Positions 15,638 to 24,152 of a stretch of DNA of 34,426 bases are shown one piece after another. A model generated the notes under the pieces. That model worked only from the letters and a program-made list of their open reading frames with translations, did no database searches and was not told the DNA's origin. Position 1 is the first letter of the stretch, and each line of letters starts with the position of its first letter. Source of the stretch: Bdellovibrio sp. (GTDB taxonomy: Bacteria; Bdellovibrionota; Bacteriovoracia; Bacteriovoracales; Bacteriovoracaceae); the NCBI GenBank assembly GCA_022729855.1, contig DZBG01000019.1:1-34426 (forward strand), in the 5' to 3' direction. Made by a program: the position numbers and the translations under genes.

Positions 15638-16504
15638 TTAGAATTCTTTGTTGTACAGCAGCATTATTGTTTGATCATTTGATGGAGTTCCGGCCTCTAC
15701 ATTCGGGTTTTTCGTTGAAGTTGCACGTGCATAGAGGTCATCTGTTATGCGCTGGTCAATAGATGAAATGTACTGCCCTGAGTTGGTATAGTAGTTGGCC
15801 ATAACTCTTGTTCCAGTAGAATTGAATTCGCGTTGAAGATTTACTTCTGCTTCGCCATTTACCTTAACCCATGCACGAAGGTAAGCAATTGGACCTTTAA
15901 AACCTACAATCACTAAACCTTGGTCAACACGTGGTTGGAAAATGAATTTAGTTTTTTTCCAAACGCTTACTTCTTTTTCTTGAAGAGCCTCTGGTAATGC
16001 TTTCCCAGTCAAAGATTTTTTCTTAGTTGCTCCAAAAGTTGAATCTAAACGGTCAATACTATCGATCTCATCTGAAGCTCTCCACTGTCTGTACCATTCT
16101 TTTGGTTGATCCTTTAGTGGTTGCTCACCTTTTTTACGAAGGTATCTCATATAATTATTTTTGAAGTATTCCCATTTCTCATCTGGAGTTGGCACAAAAT
16201 AAGCCGATCCCTGAAGAGTGGCATCCATTTTATATTGCTCAGCAAACTGCTGATTACGGTTCCAAATATTAATTTGATTTCTAAATTCACGAATACGAAC
16301 ATCATGATCTGCTTTTACAAAACGATCATACAAAGTCACTTCATTCTCGATAGGACGAACGATCACATCTTCATCTGGAGTATACGAAGCTGGCGCTCTT
16401 GATAATGATTGTGCCTTACAAGGAAATGCTCCAAGAATCATCAGTGCTGGTAAGCACTGCCTGAGATTTAAACACTTTTGTAAAACTGTTGAAAATTTCG
16501 TCAT
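15638..16504 (-). CDS. Secreted protein of unknown function
   Basis: 288 residues. The N-terminus (basic, then LPALMILGAFPCKAQS) is a signal peptide with likely cleavage after KAQ. The first half of the mature chain is highly charged and helical with many aromatic residues (KWEYFKNNYMRYLRKKG, PKEWYRQWRASDEID). The second half (FIFQPRVDQGLVIVGFKGPIAYLRAWVKVNGEAEVNLQREF) reads as beta-strands, and the protein ends at a short hydrophobic tail, IMLLYNKEF. It could be an outer-membrane-associated or beta-rich periplasmic protein. No family is recognised. GGGGATAGGGTAG precedes the ATG. It stands apart from gdhA by 80 bases. Confidence 0.75.
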   Translation of the reverse strand: MTKFSTVLQKCLNLRQCLPALMILGAFPCKAQSLSRAPASYTPDEDVIVRPIENEVTLYDRFVKADHDVRIREFRNQINIWNRNQQFAEQYKMDATLQGSAYFVPTPDEKWEYFKNNYMRYLRKKGEQPLKDQPKEWYRQWRASDEIDSIDRLDSTFGATKKKSLTGKALPEALQEKEVSVWKKTKFIFQPRVDQGLVIVGFKGPIAYLRAWVKVNGEAEVNLQREFNSTGTRVMANYYTNSGQYISSIDQRITDDLYARATSTKNPNVEAGTPSNDQTIMLLYNKEF

Positions 16505-16598
16505 CTACCCTATCCCCTCTATTACTTAACTACTTAATTTTATTATCCTTCTTGGTCTAAAAATAAGTCGTCTTTCCCTTATATACGCAAGGGGTATG

Positions 16599-16623
16599 CC
16601 AAAAGGTAGCTGGCACCTTTTGG
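16599..16623. terminator. Hairpin downstream of the 283-residue secreted protein
   Basis: CCAAAAGGT (16599-16607) and ACCTTTTGG (16615-16623) form a perfect 9-bp stem around a 7-base loop, AGCTGGC. It lies just past the stop of the leftward gene at 16641 but has no long U-tract. The form resembles extragenic palindromes of the AAAAGGTGxCTGxCACCTTTT type that I associate with many proteobacterial genomes. It may be a dispersed repeat used as a terminator. Confidence 0.5.
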
Positions 16624-16640
16624 TTGTGAGAATGGGGGGA

Positions 16641-17492
16641 TTAGCGGCAATAAGTAGCCACAGCGTTTTTTAGCTTCTGCTCTTCTTTTCTAAAATACGT
16701 AATGGTTAAAAAATCAGAATATTTTGTCAGAGGATGTTTTGAAGCATCCACTCCTTCATTTCCAACAGAAGTATAAAGGATATCTTGAGTAAGGTCAGGA
16801 TTCATAGTGATTGAATCTGGAGTAAACTTCACAGGGGCTTGTGGTTTATTACTATCTAAAACCTCAAGTTCAAATTTTCCATCACTGTTTTTTGTCATAT
16901 TCAGAATAATCCAAGCATGAGCGGAAACGCCTTTGAAATTTAGTATCTGAACAAGAAGACCTTTATTTGATTTAAATTCTTTATAGATCTCTTCTAAATA
17001 GGCCTGAAGTTGCTCTTCAGTTTTAATCTTCTTTTTCACTAAACCCTTGATCCATGTTTGGCGAATCAGGCTATCTCCCGCCATCCAAGCATTAAGTGAT
17101 TTTTGAATCCACTTCCCATTGGCCTTTCCAAACTCTTCAAGATTTTTGTATCCAGGAATGATCACAACCTCTTTTCCGCGCTTAATCTTTCTTAGTATCT
17201 TCTTCACTCCACTCAGAGATGATTTAGGCAGATCAGGTCTGAAGTGGGCCAAATAAGTAAATCTTCTTTGCAATCTACTGTGCCACCAGCAAACTCCCGT
17301 TTTAAGCCCGAACATTCCACCCGTATTTTTCATGGGGAGAAGATTCGCTGGAGTTCTTAGAATATTTAATAGTCCCACCTTTTCTTGATGAGGCCCACAA
17401 AATGAGGTTTTGGATTTATCCATTTTACTAAAAGCTGATGAGATAAGGATGAATTGACTAAGAAATGAGATCAAAATGATTTTTTTAAGCAT
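16641..17492 (-). CDS. Secreted putative cysteine-protease-fold protein
   Basis: 283 residues with a signal peptide (MLKKIILISFLSQFILISSAFS). Three spots look like a papain-like or transglutaminase-like triad in the usual order: Cys68 in TGVCWWHSRLQRR, preceded by a turn; His192 in GVSAHAWIILN; and Asp213/Asn215 in LEVLDSNKP. The strands around His192 and Asp213 are the right kind for this fold. No named family is recognised. If active, it would cleave or crosslink peptides in the periplasm or outside the cell. AAAGG abuts the ATG with no spacer, so the start is slightly uncertain. Monocistronic, with a hairpin downstream. Confidence 0.7.
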   Translation of the reverse strand: MLKKIILISFLSQFILISSAFSKMDKSKTSFCGPHQEKVGLLNILRTPANLLPMKNTGGMFGLKTGVCWWHSRLQRRFTYLAHFRPDLPKSSLSGVKKILRKIKRGKEVVIIPGYKNLEEFGKANGKWIQKSLNAWMAGDSLIRQTWIKGLVKKKIKTEEQLQAYLEEIYKEFKSNKGLLVQILNFKGVSAHAWIILNMTKNSDGKFELEVLDSNKPQAPVKFTPDSITMNPDLTQDILYTSVGNEGVDASKHPLTKYSDFLTITYFRKEEQKLKNAVATYCR

Positions 17493-17571
17493 CCTTTAAT
17501 AATATCAGGATGAAAAAAATCGGTGATTTATTATTCTAACAAACTATTTCTTGAGTGAAGTGATTTAGACG

Positions 17572-17604
17572 GTAAAAAAAAAGGCTCCCAATAGGGAGCC
17601 TTTT
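17572..17604. terminator. Terminator after parB (bidirectional)
   Basis: GGCTCCC (17583-17589), loop AATA and GGGAGCC (17594-17600) form a 7-bp GC-rich stem. It is flanked by an A-run on the left and TTTT on the right, so it has a U-tract in both directions. On the minus strand it ends parB transcription with a long T run. Confidence 0.9.
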
Positions 17605-17611
17605 CATTTAA

Positions 17612-18442
17612 TTAACTTAGAAGTTGTTTCATTAAATCCTCAGCTTTATTTTTCATGCGAGGATTTTTCATCTGCTTTTTAAGCTCTTTCATAATCTTAT
17701 CAACTGAGTCTTCTTTTTTCTTTTTAGGTTTTTCAACCTTAAAAGTTGAAAGCAGTCTTTTCAATTGAAGACGTTTTGTCATTGTTCCTTCAAGAATCTT
17801 GGCCTTAATTTCGGCTTTTAATTCATTGCTTGGGATTTCATCCCACTCTAAAAGAACATATTTTTCGGTATTATGAAGTTTTGCAGCTTCCTTGATAACT
17901 TTAGGAAGCTTTGCAATTTTTAAACAACGGTGAACTTCTGATTTTGAGATCCCCAGAGCCGCCGTAATTTTTCTCTCACTTGCATCAGTCAATTTTTGGT
18001 ATCCAAAAATCGAATCTGCTTGATCAATATAGTGTAATTCTTCACGGGCCTGATTCTCTGAAAACTGAATGGCCATTAATTCTTCAGGACTTTTGTTTTC
18101 AAGAATAAAACAAGGAGCCTCTGGGAAATTAATAAGATTCATCGCACGGAAACGTCTCTCACCACAAACAAGAACAAACTTGTTTCCTTCACGGTGAAGC
18201 ACGAGTGGCTGAATCAATCCATTAACTTTAATGTTTTCAGCTAATTCATGAAGAGAATCATCATTGAATTTTGTACGAACCTGTTCACGAACAACAATAT
18301 CATTTAAAGGGATATTCGCGAGCTGCGCCCCTCTTAAAAGTTTTTGGTCGTTCATTCTCAGAATGCGTTCATCAATTGACCCTGTAATGTCTTTGAAATT
18401 TCTTTCTTTCTTCGATACACGTGCCGCAAATTCCTTGGCCAT
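17612..18442 (-). CDS. parB: ParB-family partition protein
   Basis: 276 residues. The N-terminal CTPase/ParB domain holds the box GERRFRAMN and the SIK-like helix LAENIKVNGLIQPLVL. A central HTH region (ITAALGISKSEVHRCLKIAKLP) would bind parS. The C-terminus is Lys-rich (KPKKKKEDSVDKIMKELKKQMKNPRMKNK) instead of the usual leucine-rich dimer domain. ParB spreads on DNA around parS as a CTP-dependent clamp. It follows parA by 37 bases. There is no parS palindrome in or near the two genes and no gidA/rnpA-type origin neighbour, so it may not be the main chromosomal pair. Confidence 0.85.
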   Translation of the reverse strand: MAKEFAARVSKKERNFKDITGSIDERILRMNDQKLLRGAQLANIPLNDIVVREQVRTKFNDDSLHELAENIKVNGLIQPLVLHREGNKFVLVCGERRFRAMNLINFPEAPCFILENKSPEELMAIQFSENQAREELHYIDQADSIFGYQKLTDASERKITAALGISKSEVHRCLKIAKLPKVIKEAAKLHNTEKYVLLEWDEIPSNELKAEIKAKILEGTMTKRLQLKRLLSTFKVEKPKKKKEDSVDKIMKELKKQMKNPRMKNKAEDLMKQLLS

Positions 18443-18479
18443 GCAAACTCTCCCTATTCTATCGAGAAATTAATTCTTA

Positions 18480-19256
18480 CTAGTTAAGACCTAATGAGTT
18501 CCAAAGATTTTCATAATCTTTTCTTCCCTTAGCTGATTGTCCGAACATGAATACTGGCTTTTTCATGGCCACAGATTCTTGCATATCAACAAGGTTACGA
18601 ATCATTGGAGTCACATTAAATGATTGAGAAAGTTCCTCTAAACGTTGTCTTTCAATTTTTCTTCTAGAGTTAACCATAGAAGGAATAATTGAGAATTCAA
18701 GAGCAGGGTTTTCTGTTTCTTTAATGATCTCAAATGTGTCCATTAGTTCCTCAAGACCATCGATTGAATAATCTTGTGCTTGAGTTGGAATAAGAATTTG
18801 ATGAGAAGCAACTAGTGACATAATTAATTCATCTCCAAGCATTGGAGGAGTATCAATCACAACATAATCAAATTGTTCTTCAACCGCTTTAAGACGAAGT
18901 TTGAGAAGGCGCTCTTTACGTCCAGCTGTCTTACGAACTTCACTCTCAGAGAGAATTAAAAGTTTTGCAAGATTGGCCATGTGACGAGAAGAAGGAATCA
19001 GTTTTATGTTTGAATAAAACTCTGCTTTTCCTTCAACAGGAACGACAACATCTTCTACACCTACATCACCAATGAGCCACTCAGGAATGAGTGTTCTTTG
19101 AATGTTCACACCAAGTGTAGAACTCAAATTGGCCTGAGAATCTAGATCAATTGCAAGTACGCGATGACCAAGGTTAGCGAGATGACAAACCAGCTGAAAA
19201 CACTGCATGGTCTTACCTACGCCGCCCTTATTATTACCTACCGTGATAATTTTCAT
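18480..19256 (-). CDS. parA: ParA-family ATPase
   Basis: 258 residues from ATG 19256, which has GGAGGACGGAGAT just upstream. A longer frame to 19376 would start upstream of the promoter at 19306-19334 and is rejected. The deviant Walker A KGGVGKT lies at 10-16, A' is DLDSQANLSSTLG, and Walker B is YVVIDTPPMLGDE. ParA dimers bind DNA with ATP and pull ParB-bound DNA or other cargo. It lacks the N-terminal HTH of plasmid type Ia ParA. It pairs with parB downstream. Confidence 0.88.
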   Translation of the reverse strand: MKIITVGNNKGGVGKTMQCFQLVCHLANLGHRVLAIDLDSQANLSSTLGVNIQRTLIPEWLIGDVGVEDVVVPVEGKAEFYSNIKLIPSSRHMANLAKLLILSESEVRKTAGRKERLLKLRLKAVEEQFDYVVIDTPPMLGDELIMSLVASHQILIPTQAQDYSIDGLEELMDTFEIIKETENPALEFSIIPSMVNSRRKIERQRLEELSQSFNVTPMIRNLVDMQESVAMKKPVFMFGQSAKGRKDYENLWNSLGLN

Positions 19257-19305
19257 ATCTCCGTCCTCCCGACTGAGTGCCCCGTTAATTGGTCCTATTG
19301 CTTTA

Positions 19306-19334
19306 AGTCTAAAAAACCTATCACGCTTCGTCAA
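19306..19334 (-). promoter_or_regulatory. parA promoter
   Basis: On the minus strand, TTGACG (19329-19334), an exact 17-base spacer and TAGACT (19306-19311) make a strong sigma-70 match. Transcription would begin near 19299 and give a leader of about 43 bases before the ATG at 19256. Confidence 0.55.
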
Positions 19335-19411
19335 AGGTCTAAGTGAATAAAAACAAAAACTTTCCGCATCGAGCAATGCTTGCCCCTACGGCCCTCTTGA
19401 GGTAAATTTGG

Positions 19412-19427
19412 CTCCAAATTCTTGGAG
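19412..19427 (+). promoter_or_regulatory. Hairpin covering the nadA ribosome site
   Basis: CTCCAA (19412-19417), loop ATTC and TTGGAG (19422-19427) pair perfectly. The 3' arm contains the GGAG ribosome binding site 6-7 bases before the nadA ATG. Translation could therefore be limited by this stem. No known NAD riboswitch motif is recognised. Confidence 0.45.
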
Positions 19428-19433
19428 AGAGCT

Positions 19434-20546
19434 ATGATCGATATCTATGGAGACCTTGAGTCTACTGAACACTTGCCCAAAGTAACTGAGGAAGAGCTGA
19501 GCGATGAGCAGGTCAATACTGAGCTCGCAAAGATTCGTGCAGAACTTGGAAATAAAGTTGTAGTCCTTGGACATCACTATCAGCAAGATGATGTGATCGC
19601 CCTCGCAGATGTGACTGGTGACTCACTTGAGCTAGCAAAAAAAGCCGGAAGTCTCACTGAGGCTGAATATATTATTTTCTGTGGTGTGCATTTCATGGCG
19701 GAAACAGCTGATATGCTCACTGATGATTCAAAAAAAGTTATTCTTCCTGATCTTCGTGCTGGTTGCTCAATGGCAGATATGGCCAATCGTCGTGAGATCG
19801 ACGTGGCATGGAAATACCTGACTGAATCGACCAAGGATAAAATCGTTCCTATTACTTATATTAATTGTTCTGCGGCCCTAAAATCATTTGTTGGTGAAAA
19901 CAATGGTTCTATTTGCACATCATCAAATGCTGAGAAAGTTATTACTTGGGGACTATCTCAAGGTGAGAAGCTTTTATTTTTTCCAGATCAACATTTAGGA
20001 CGCAATACATGCTTTAAATTGGGTATCCCACTTGAAGACATGGTGGTTTACGATCCGAGACAAAGATTTGGTGGGCTGACTCCTGAACAAATTCAAAAAG
20101 CAAAAGTTATTCTTTGGTATGGTTTCTGCTCTGTTCACCAAGGCTTCACTAAAGAACACATCACAATGTGGAGACAGAAAGAGCCAGATAGAACTCTTAT
20201 CGTACATCCTGAGTGTAATTTTGAAGTGACTCAAGGAGCTGATCTTGCGGGTTCTACTTCTTATATTATCAATCATATTAAAGCGGCTCCTGCTGGCTCA
20301 AAGTTTGCTGTGGGAACAGAAATCAATCTCGTAAACCGTCTGGCAAAACAATATCCTCATTTAGATATTGTTTCTCTCTCACCCTATCAATGTCTTTGCA
20401 CAACGATGTACCGCATACGTCCACGTTGGTTGCTTGAGAGCTTTCGTGCTATCAAACGCGGCGAAGATCTCAATGTCATAAAGGTTGATGCTGAAACAAC
20501 TAAATATGCTCTTAAAGCACTAGAGCAGATGCTTAAAATTTCTTAG
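19434..20546 (+). CDS. nadA: Quinolinate synthase NadA
   Basis: 370 residues from ATG 19434, chosen over TTG 19422, which overlaps the ribosome site. It is the long NadA type. It joins iminoaspartate and dihydroxyacetone phosphate to make quinolinate for NAD. LGHHYQQDDVIALADVTGDSLEL is the substrate lid region. Cluster cysteines are likely Cys111 (RAGCSMADM), Cys232 (YGFCSVHQGF) and Cys320 or Cys322 (PYQCLCTTM), matching the 110/230/320 spacing known from B. subtilis. HPECNFEV contributes to the active site. It starts a unit with a cysteine desulfurase 9 bases downstream. nadB and nadC are not in the window. Confidence 0.95.
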   Translation: MIDIYGDLESTEHLPKVTEEELSDEQVNTELAKIRAELGNKVVVLGHHYQQDDVIALADVTGDSLELAKKAGSLTEAEYIIFCGVHFMAETADMLTDDSKKVILPDLRAGCSMADMANRREIDVAWKYLTESTKDKIVPITYINCSAALKSFVGENNGSICTSSNAEKVITWGLSQGEKLLFFPDQHLGRNTCFKLGIPLEDMVVYDPRQRFGGLTPEQIQKAKVILWYGFCSVHQGFTKEHITMWRQKEPDRTLIVHPECNFEVTQGADLAGSTSYIINHIKAAPAGSKFAVGTEINLVNRLAKQYPHLDIVSLSPYQCLCTTMYRIRPRWLLESFRAIKRGEDLNVIKVDAETTKYALKALEQMLKIS

Positions 20547-20555
20547 AGGTCTATC

Positions 20556-21713
20556 ATGATTTATGCTGACTATAATGGTTCCTCTCCACTTCTGCCTGAA
20601 GTGAGCGAATATCTCACAAAAAGAATTCATTCTCATCTTTTTGCCAATCCCAATGCGATTCATTCAATGGGCCAGAAAATTAATATGGGAATTGAAAAAT
20701 GCCGCGAGATGATTTCTCAAGTTGTGGGATGTCATCCAGATCAAATTATTTTTAACTCAGGCTCATCTGAAGGCATTGCTAATATTTTCCACTCAATCCT
20801 GAATCTCAAAGACCAAACAAAAAAGAAAATCATCATCTCACCAATTGAACATGCGGCTGTGATGAATGCAGCTCTTTATTATAAAGAAGAGTGGGCCTAT
20901 GAGCTCATCTTTACTCCCATTACAGAAGATGGAGTGATTGATACAAAAAAAGTTGAAGAGCTTATTTTAAAAAATCAAACTGAGCTTGCGATGATTTGTA
21001 TCATGAGTGCCAATAATGAATCAGGTGTAATCCAGCCGATTGATAAGATTGTGCCTCTTGCACAAAAATTTAATATTCCGTTCTTTTCTGATACGACTCA
21101 AACCATTGGCAAGCACGCTTTTCATTTTGAAAAGTCAGGTGTTGATTACGCCGTAGTAAGCTCTCATAAACTTGGCGCTCTTGTTGGTGCGGGATTTATT
21201 ATTGCTAAAAATCCTGTCACAATTAAATCTTTGGTTTTTGGTGGCGGCCAAGAGCGCGGTCTTCGCGGAGGTACTCAGAACTACCTCGGCATTGAAACTA
21301 TGGCCATTGCGCTGAAAATATTTAGTGAGCGAACTAGTCAGTTACTTCAACTGAAACTAGCCCGTGAAAATTTTGAACAAGAGATTAAAAAACTTTGCCC
21401 TGAAGTGGTTATTTTTGGTGAAAAAGCAGACCGTCTTGCAGGAACAACTCTTCTTTCTTTCCCTGGTATCCATGGTCAAGCTGTGCAAATTGAACTTGAA
21501 TCCCATGATATTTTTGCAACGACATCAGCTGCTTGCTCAGATAATCAGCCAGAAACATCAAAAGTTCTTCTGAGTATGGGAGTACCTGATGATATTGGAA
21601 GAGGAGTCATTCGACTTTCCCTGAGCTTTTCACAAGGGCAAAAAGAATATTCCTCGTTGGCCCACGCTTTAAAATCGGCTTATACTAAGCTTAGTAAAAT
21701 AAAATCCTACTAA
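20556..21713 (+). CDS. NifS/IscS-like cysteine desulfurase
   Basis: 385 residues, class V aminotransferase fold. PLP lysine is Lys205 in VSSHKLGALVGAG, with His99 (IEHAAV) stacking on the cofactor and Asp179 (FFSDTTQ) pairing with its ring nitrogen. The sulfur-carrying cysteine is Cys327 in ATTSAACSDNQPETSKVL. The start MIYADYNGSSPL matches MiYlDnnAtTp of NifS. Placed 9 bases after nadA, it probably loads sulfur for the NadA 4Fe-4S cluster, as NifS-like NadA partners do in other bacteria. This role is inferred from position. Confidence 0.9.
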   Translation: MIYADYNGSSPLLPEVSEYLTKRIHSHLFANPNAIHSMGQKINMGIEKCREMISQVVGCHPDQIIFNSGSSEGIANIFHSILNLKDQTKKKIIISPIEHAAVMNAALYYKEEWAYELIFTPITEDGVIDTKKVEELILKNQTELAMICIMSANNESGVIQPIDKIVPLAQKFNIPFFSDTTQTIGKHAFHFEKSGVDYAVVSSHKLGALVGAGFIIAKNPVTIKSLVFGGGQERGLRGGTQNYLGIETMAIALKIFSERTSQLLQLKLARENFEQEIKKLCPEVVIFGEKADRLAGTTLLSFPGIHGQAVQIELESHDIFATTSAACSDNQPETSKVLLSMGVPDDIGRGVIRLSLSFSQGQKEYSSLAHALKSAYTKLSKIKSY

Positions 21714-21723
21714 AGTTTAAAAT

Positions 21724-23316
21724 ATGAAAAACATCAGTCTCATTTTAGTTCTCAGTCTCCTTGGTGCTTGTTCATACAAAAAATCAGATCTAAAAAATCA
21801 AAAAATCCAAGGTCATGATCAGCTTTATTCTGAGATTGAAGCTCCTGCACCAGTTCAATTAGTAAAAACCAAAAAAAGAATTGTTATTATTTCAACTAAC
21901 GACTGGATGGGAAAATTCCTGTCTCAAAAGAAAGTTGTTCATGATGACTATAATCGAAGCGATCTTAATTATTCTATCGGTGGGATAAGCTATTTCTCAA
22001 ACTATCTAAAAACCATTAGAGAAATGTACCAAGGACAAACGCTCCTCCTAGATTCAGGAAATTTTCTTCCGGTTGGAGATTTTGATCCAAAAGTTATCGA
22101 TCAGGCTTCTCAAATTTTTACTGCCCTTAACTATGATGCTCTCACATTGGGTCTTCAAGACTTTAACAGAACTCCGGGAGCTGGTGAAGCTCCTGAAACA
22201 GCACTTCGTAATATCATTAAAAAGTTTAAGGCCCCAGTTCTTCTTAGCAATCTCTACAATGTTAACACGGGAAGAATTGTTGAATGGCAGGGAACACTCC
22301 CGTACCTAATGAAAGAAGTGAATGGAGTGAAGATCGGGATAATTGGTCTTATTCCAGATGATTTTGTTTCACTAACACCACTTCAAGTAAGAAAAGGTCT
22401 TTATATTGAAGGAATGCTTCAGGCCACACTTCGCCAATCAAGACTTCTCAGATCTCTTGGTGCTGAAATTATTGTAGTGATGACTCATGCTGGAATCACT
22501 TGTGGTGAAGAGCTTGCCCAAGAACTTCGAGTTCCGCTCAGTAAAGTGAATTTTGAACCGGCCAAGAGTGAGCTTTGCAGTAAACAAGGACTGATTGCTG
22601 ATTTTCTCCAACGTCTTCCAAAAGGAATCGTAGATGTTCTTCTCACAGGGCGGAATCAAGTAAAAACGGCCAATATTATTAATAATACAATTGTGATGAG
22701 TTCATTTGGTAATGGGACCAGTTTTGGTATGACTGAGCTCATTTACGATAAACAGAAAAAAGAAATTAGTATCGATGAGTCTAAAGTTCATCAACCAATC
22801 TTGCTTTGCCAAGATTTTTTTAAAGAAACCACAGACTGCTATACTGAAGATCCCTATATTGATCACAAGACTCGTACCCCAGCTATTTTCTGGGGAAAAC
22901 CTGTAATAAGTGACCCGGAGATTGAAAAGAAATTCCCTCTTACAACAGCGATCCACACCCTTGAGATTGATGATTTAAAAAAACTCGGAGATGTGATTTA
23001 TTTTACGAACTTTTCAGGGGAAACACCTGTAAGACTAAAAATCAGTGGTGAAAAACTTTTTCAAAGTTTAAACCAAGCAGCAGTTTCACAGAAGCTTTCT
23101 CAGTGGATAAATATCACTTTGAAAGAAAGAACATTTTTCATCAATGGGAAGAAGCTCGAGATGAATGAGACTTATGATTTAGTGACGAGCTTAGAAAATA
23201 TGAGCAACCATCTTTATTTAAAAAAACTTGTGCCCAGTCCTGATTTAAAACTGATTAGTGCGAATGAAATCTTTAATGATGAAATCACAACACTTCAGTC
23301 AGCACCCACTCCTTAG
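21724..23316 (+). CDS. Lipoprotein with degenerate 5'-nucleotidase (UshA-like) fold
   Basis: 530 residues. A lipobox LLGAC puts the acylated Cys at 16. The chain follows UshA/5'-nucleotidase order: ISTNDWMGKF (58-65), LLLDSGNF (107-114), YDALTLGLQDFN (137-148), VVMTHAGI (251-258) and a C-terminal domain with GDVIYFTNFSGETPVRLKISG. Most metal ligands are replaced. TNDxHG has Met62 instead of His, the usual DxGD reads DSGN, NHEFD reads LQDFN, and the final GHxH is TGRNQ. Only Asp60, Asp110 and His255 remain. It is likely an inactive binding protein anchored in a membrane. It is third in the nadA unit, 10 bases after the desulfurase, and overlaps the next leftward gene tail to tail by 4 bases. 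Confidence 0.75.
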   Translation: MKNISLILVLSLLGACSYKKSDLKNQKIQGHDQLYSEIEAPAPVQLVKTKKRIVIISTNDWMGKFLSQKKVVHDDYNRSDLNYSIGGISYFSNYLKTIREMYQGQTLLLDSGNFLPVGDFDPKVIDQASQIFTALNYDALTLGLQDFNRTPGAGEAPETALRNIIKKFKAPVLLSNLYNVNTGRIVEWQGTLPYLMKEVNGVKIGIIGLIPDDFVSLTPLQVRKGLYIEGMLQATLRQSRLLRSLGAEIIVVMTHAGITCGEELAQELRVPLSKVNFEPAKSELCSKQGLIADFLQRLPKGIVDVLLTGRNQVKTANIINNTIVMSSFGNGTSFGMTELIYDKQKKEISIDESKVHQPILLCQDFFKETTDCYTEDPYIDHKTRTPAIFWGKPVISDPEIEKKFPLTTAIHTLEIDDLKKLGDVIYFTNFSGETPVRLKISGEKLFQSLNQAAVSQKLSQWINITLKERTFFINGKKLEMNETYDLVTSLENMSNHLYLKKLVPSPDLKLISANEIFNDEITTLQSAPTP

Positions 23317-24152
23317 TCACAAATGGCCAAACTTCCTTGGCAACGAATACGTAGCCCTTTTTTACAAAAAACAAATGATGGATCAACTCGACAATCCATT
23401 TTCTTTTGAGCTGAACCAGTTTGATAGAGTTGCCCCCTCGCACAGGCCGGAAATCCCTTTTCTCCACACTGATCAATGCCACAATATTTAGGGCCACCAT
23501 TCAAGCATCCATTCTGGACTTCAAAATAACCAAATCGACAGTCGTTGCAGTTAAATGTGCCTAAATTACATTCTTCATCAGCTGTCTGACAGTTCTTTAA
23601 TTTTTTAGTATTCCAAGAGTCACTGATTTTTCCAATGGGGTGTGGTTGCTTAATCCCCTCTTTATCAGGAGCAAGGATAATCACAGAGCGAGCATAGTAA
23701 CTTTCAGCTTTCTGTCTATCAAGATTTGGAAGATTAAAAAAAATTTCTTTTGATCGAAATTTCTCATCGCTAAACATTACTCCAAGTGTATGAGAGTTCA
23801 AATTAAAGCTCAGTGACTTCGCCTTAAATTCCCCATCACGCTTCTCACTCATTATAACAGACTCACATGTTTCTTTTACAGAAGTCGTGACAACAAAAAT
23901 CTTTCCAACGTCACCATTAACAGGAACTTCATACCCAAGGCAGTCCTTATAAATTTTAAAAGACTCCCCGTAATAAACTAATCCCATAAGGGCCTGAACA
24001 GAATCAGCAGGCTCAAGAATAGGTTCATTTAATTTATAGTGTTTGTGCAAATCCACAATTGAGTGAACTCCCCACCATCTTTTTTGCCACTCGTCAGTGT
24101 TAGCGAGAAGAGTCATGGGCAAGAATAATAAAAAGAGGAGTACTCGTTTCAT
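23313..24152 (-). CDS. Secreted protein with 12-cysteine C-terminal domain
   Basis: 279 residues. The signal peptide is MKRVLLFLLFLPMTLLA. The middle (residues 60-180) is beta-rich without a known motif. The last 90 residues hold 12 cysteines (NCQTADEECNLGTFNC, NDCRFGYF, NGCLNGG, YCGIDQC, PACARG, DCRVD, FCKKG, RCQGSLAICD), which resembles an EGF/growth-factor-receptor-like disulfide module. Two more cysteines lie upstream. It overlaps the FGE-fold gene start-to-stop by 4 bases and is surely cotranslated with it. Exported, function unknown; the pair may act together outside the cytoplasm. Confidence 0.75.
   Translation of the reverse strand: MKRVLLFLLFLPMTLLANTDEWQKRWWGVHSIVDLHKHYKLNEPILEPADSVQALMGLVYYGESFKIYKDCLGYEVPVNGDVGKIFVVTTSVKETCESVIMSEKRDGEFKAKSLSFNLNSHTLGVMFSDEKFRSKEIFFNLPNLDRQKAESYYARSVIILAPDKEGIKQPHPIGKISDSWNTKKLKNCQTADEECNLGTFNCNDCRFGYFEVQNGCLNGGPKYCGIDQCGEKGFPACARGQLYQTGSAQKKMDCRVDPSFVFCKKGLRIRCQGSLAICD

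Noticed and set aside
19580-20276. Minus-strand open frames opposite nadA
   Set aside because: They lie entirely within nadA and lack start signals; shadow frames.
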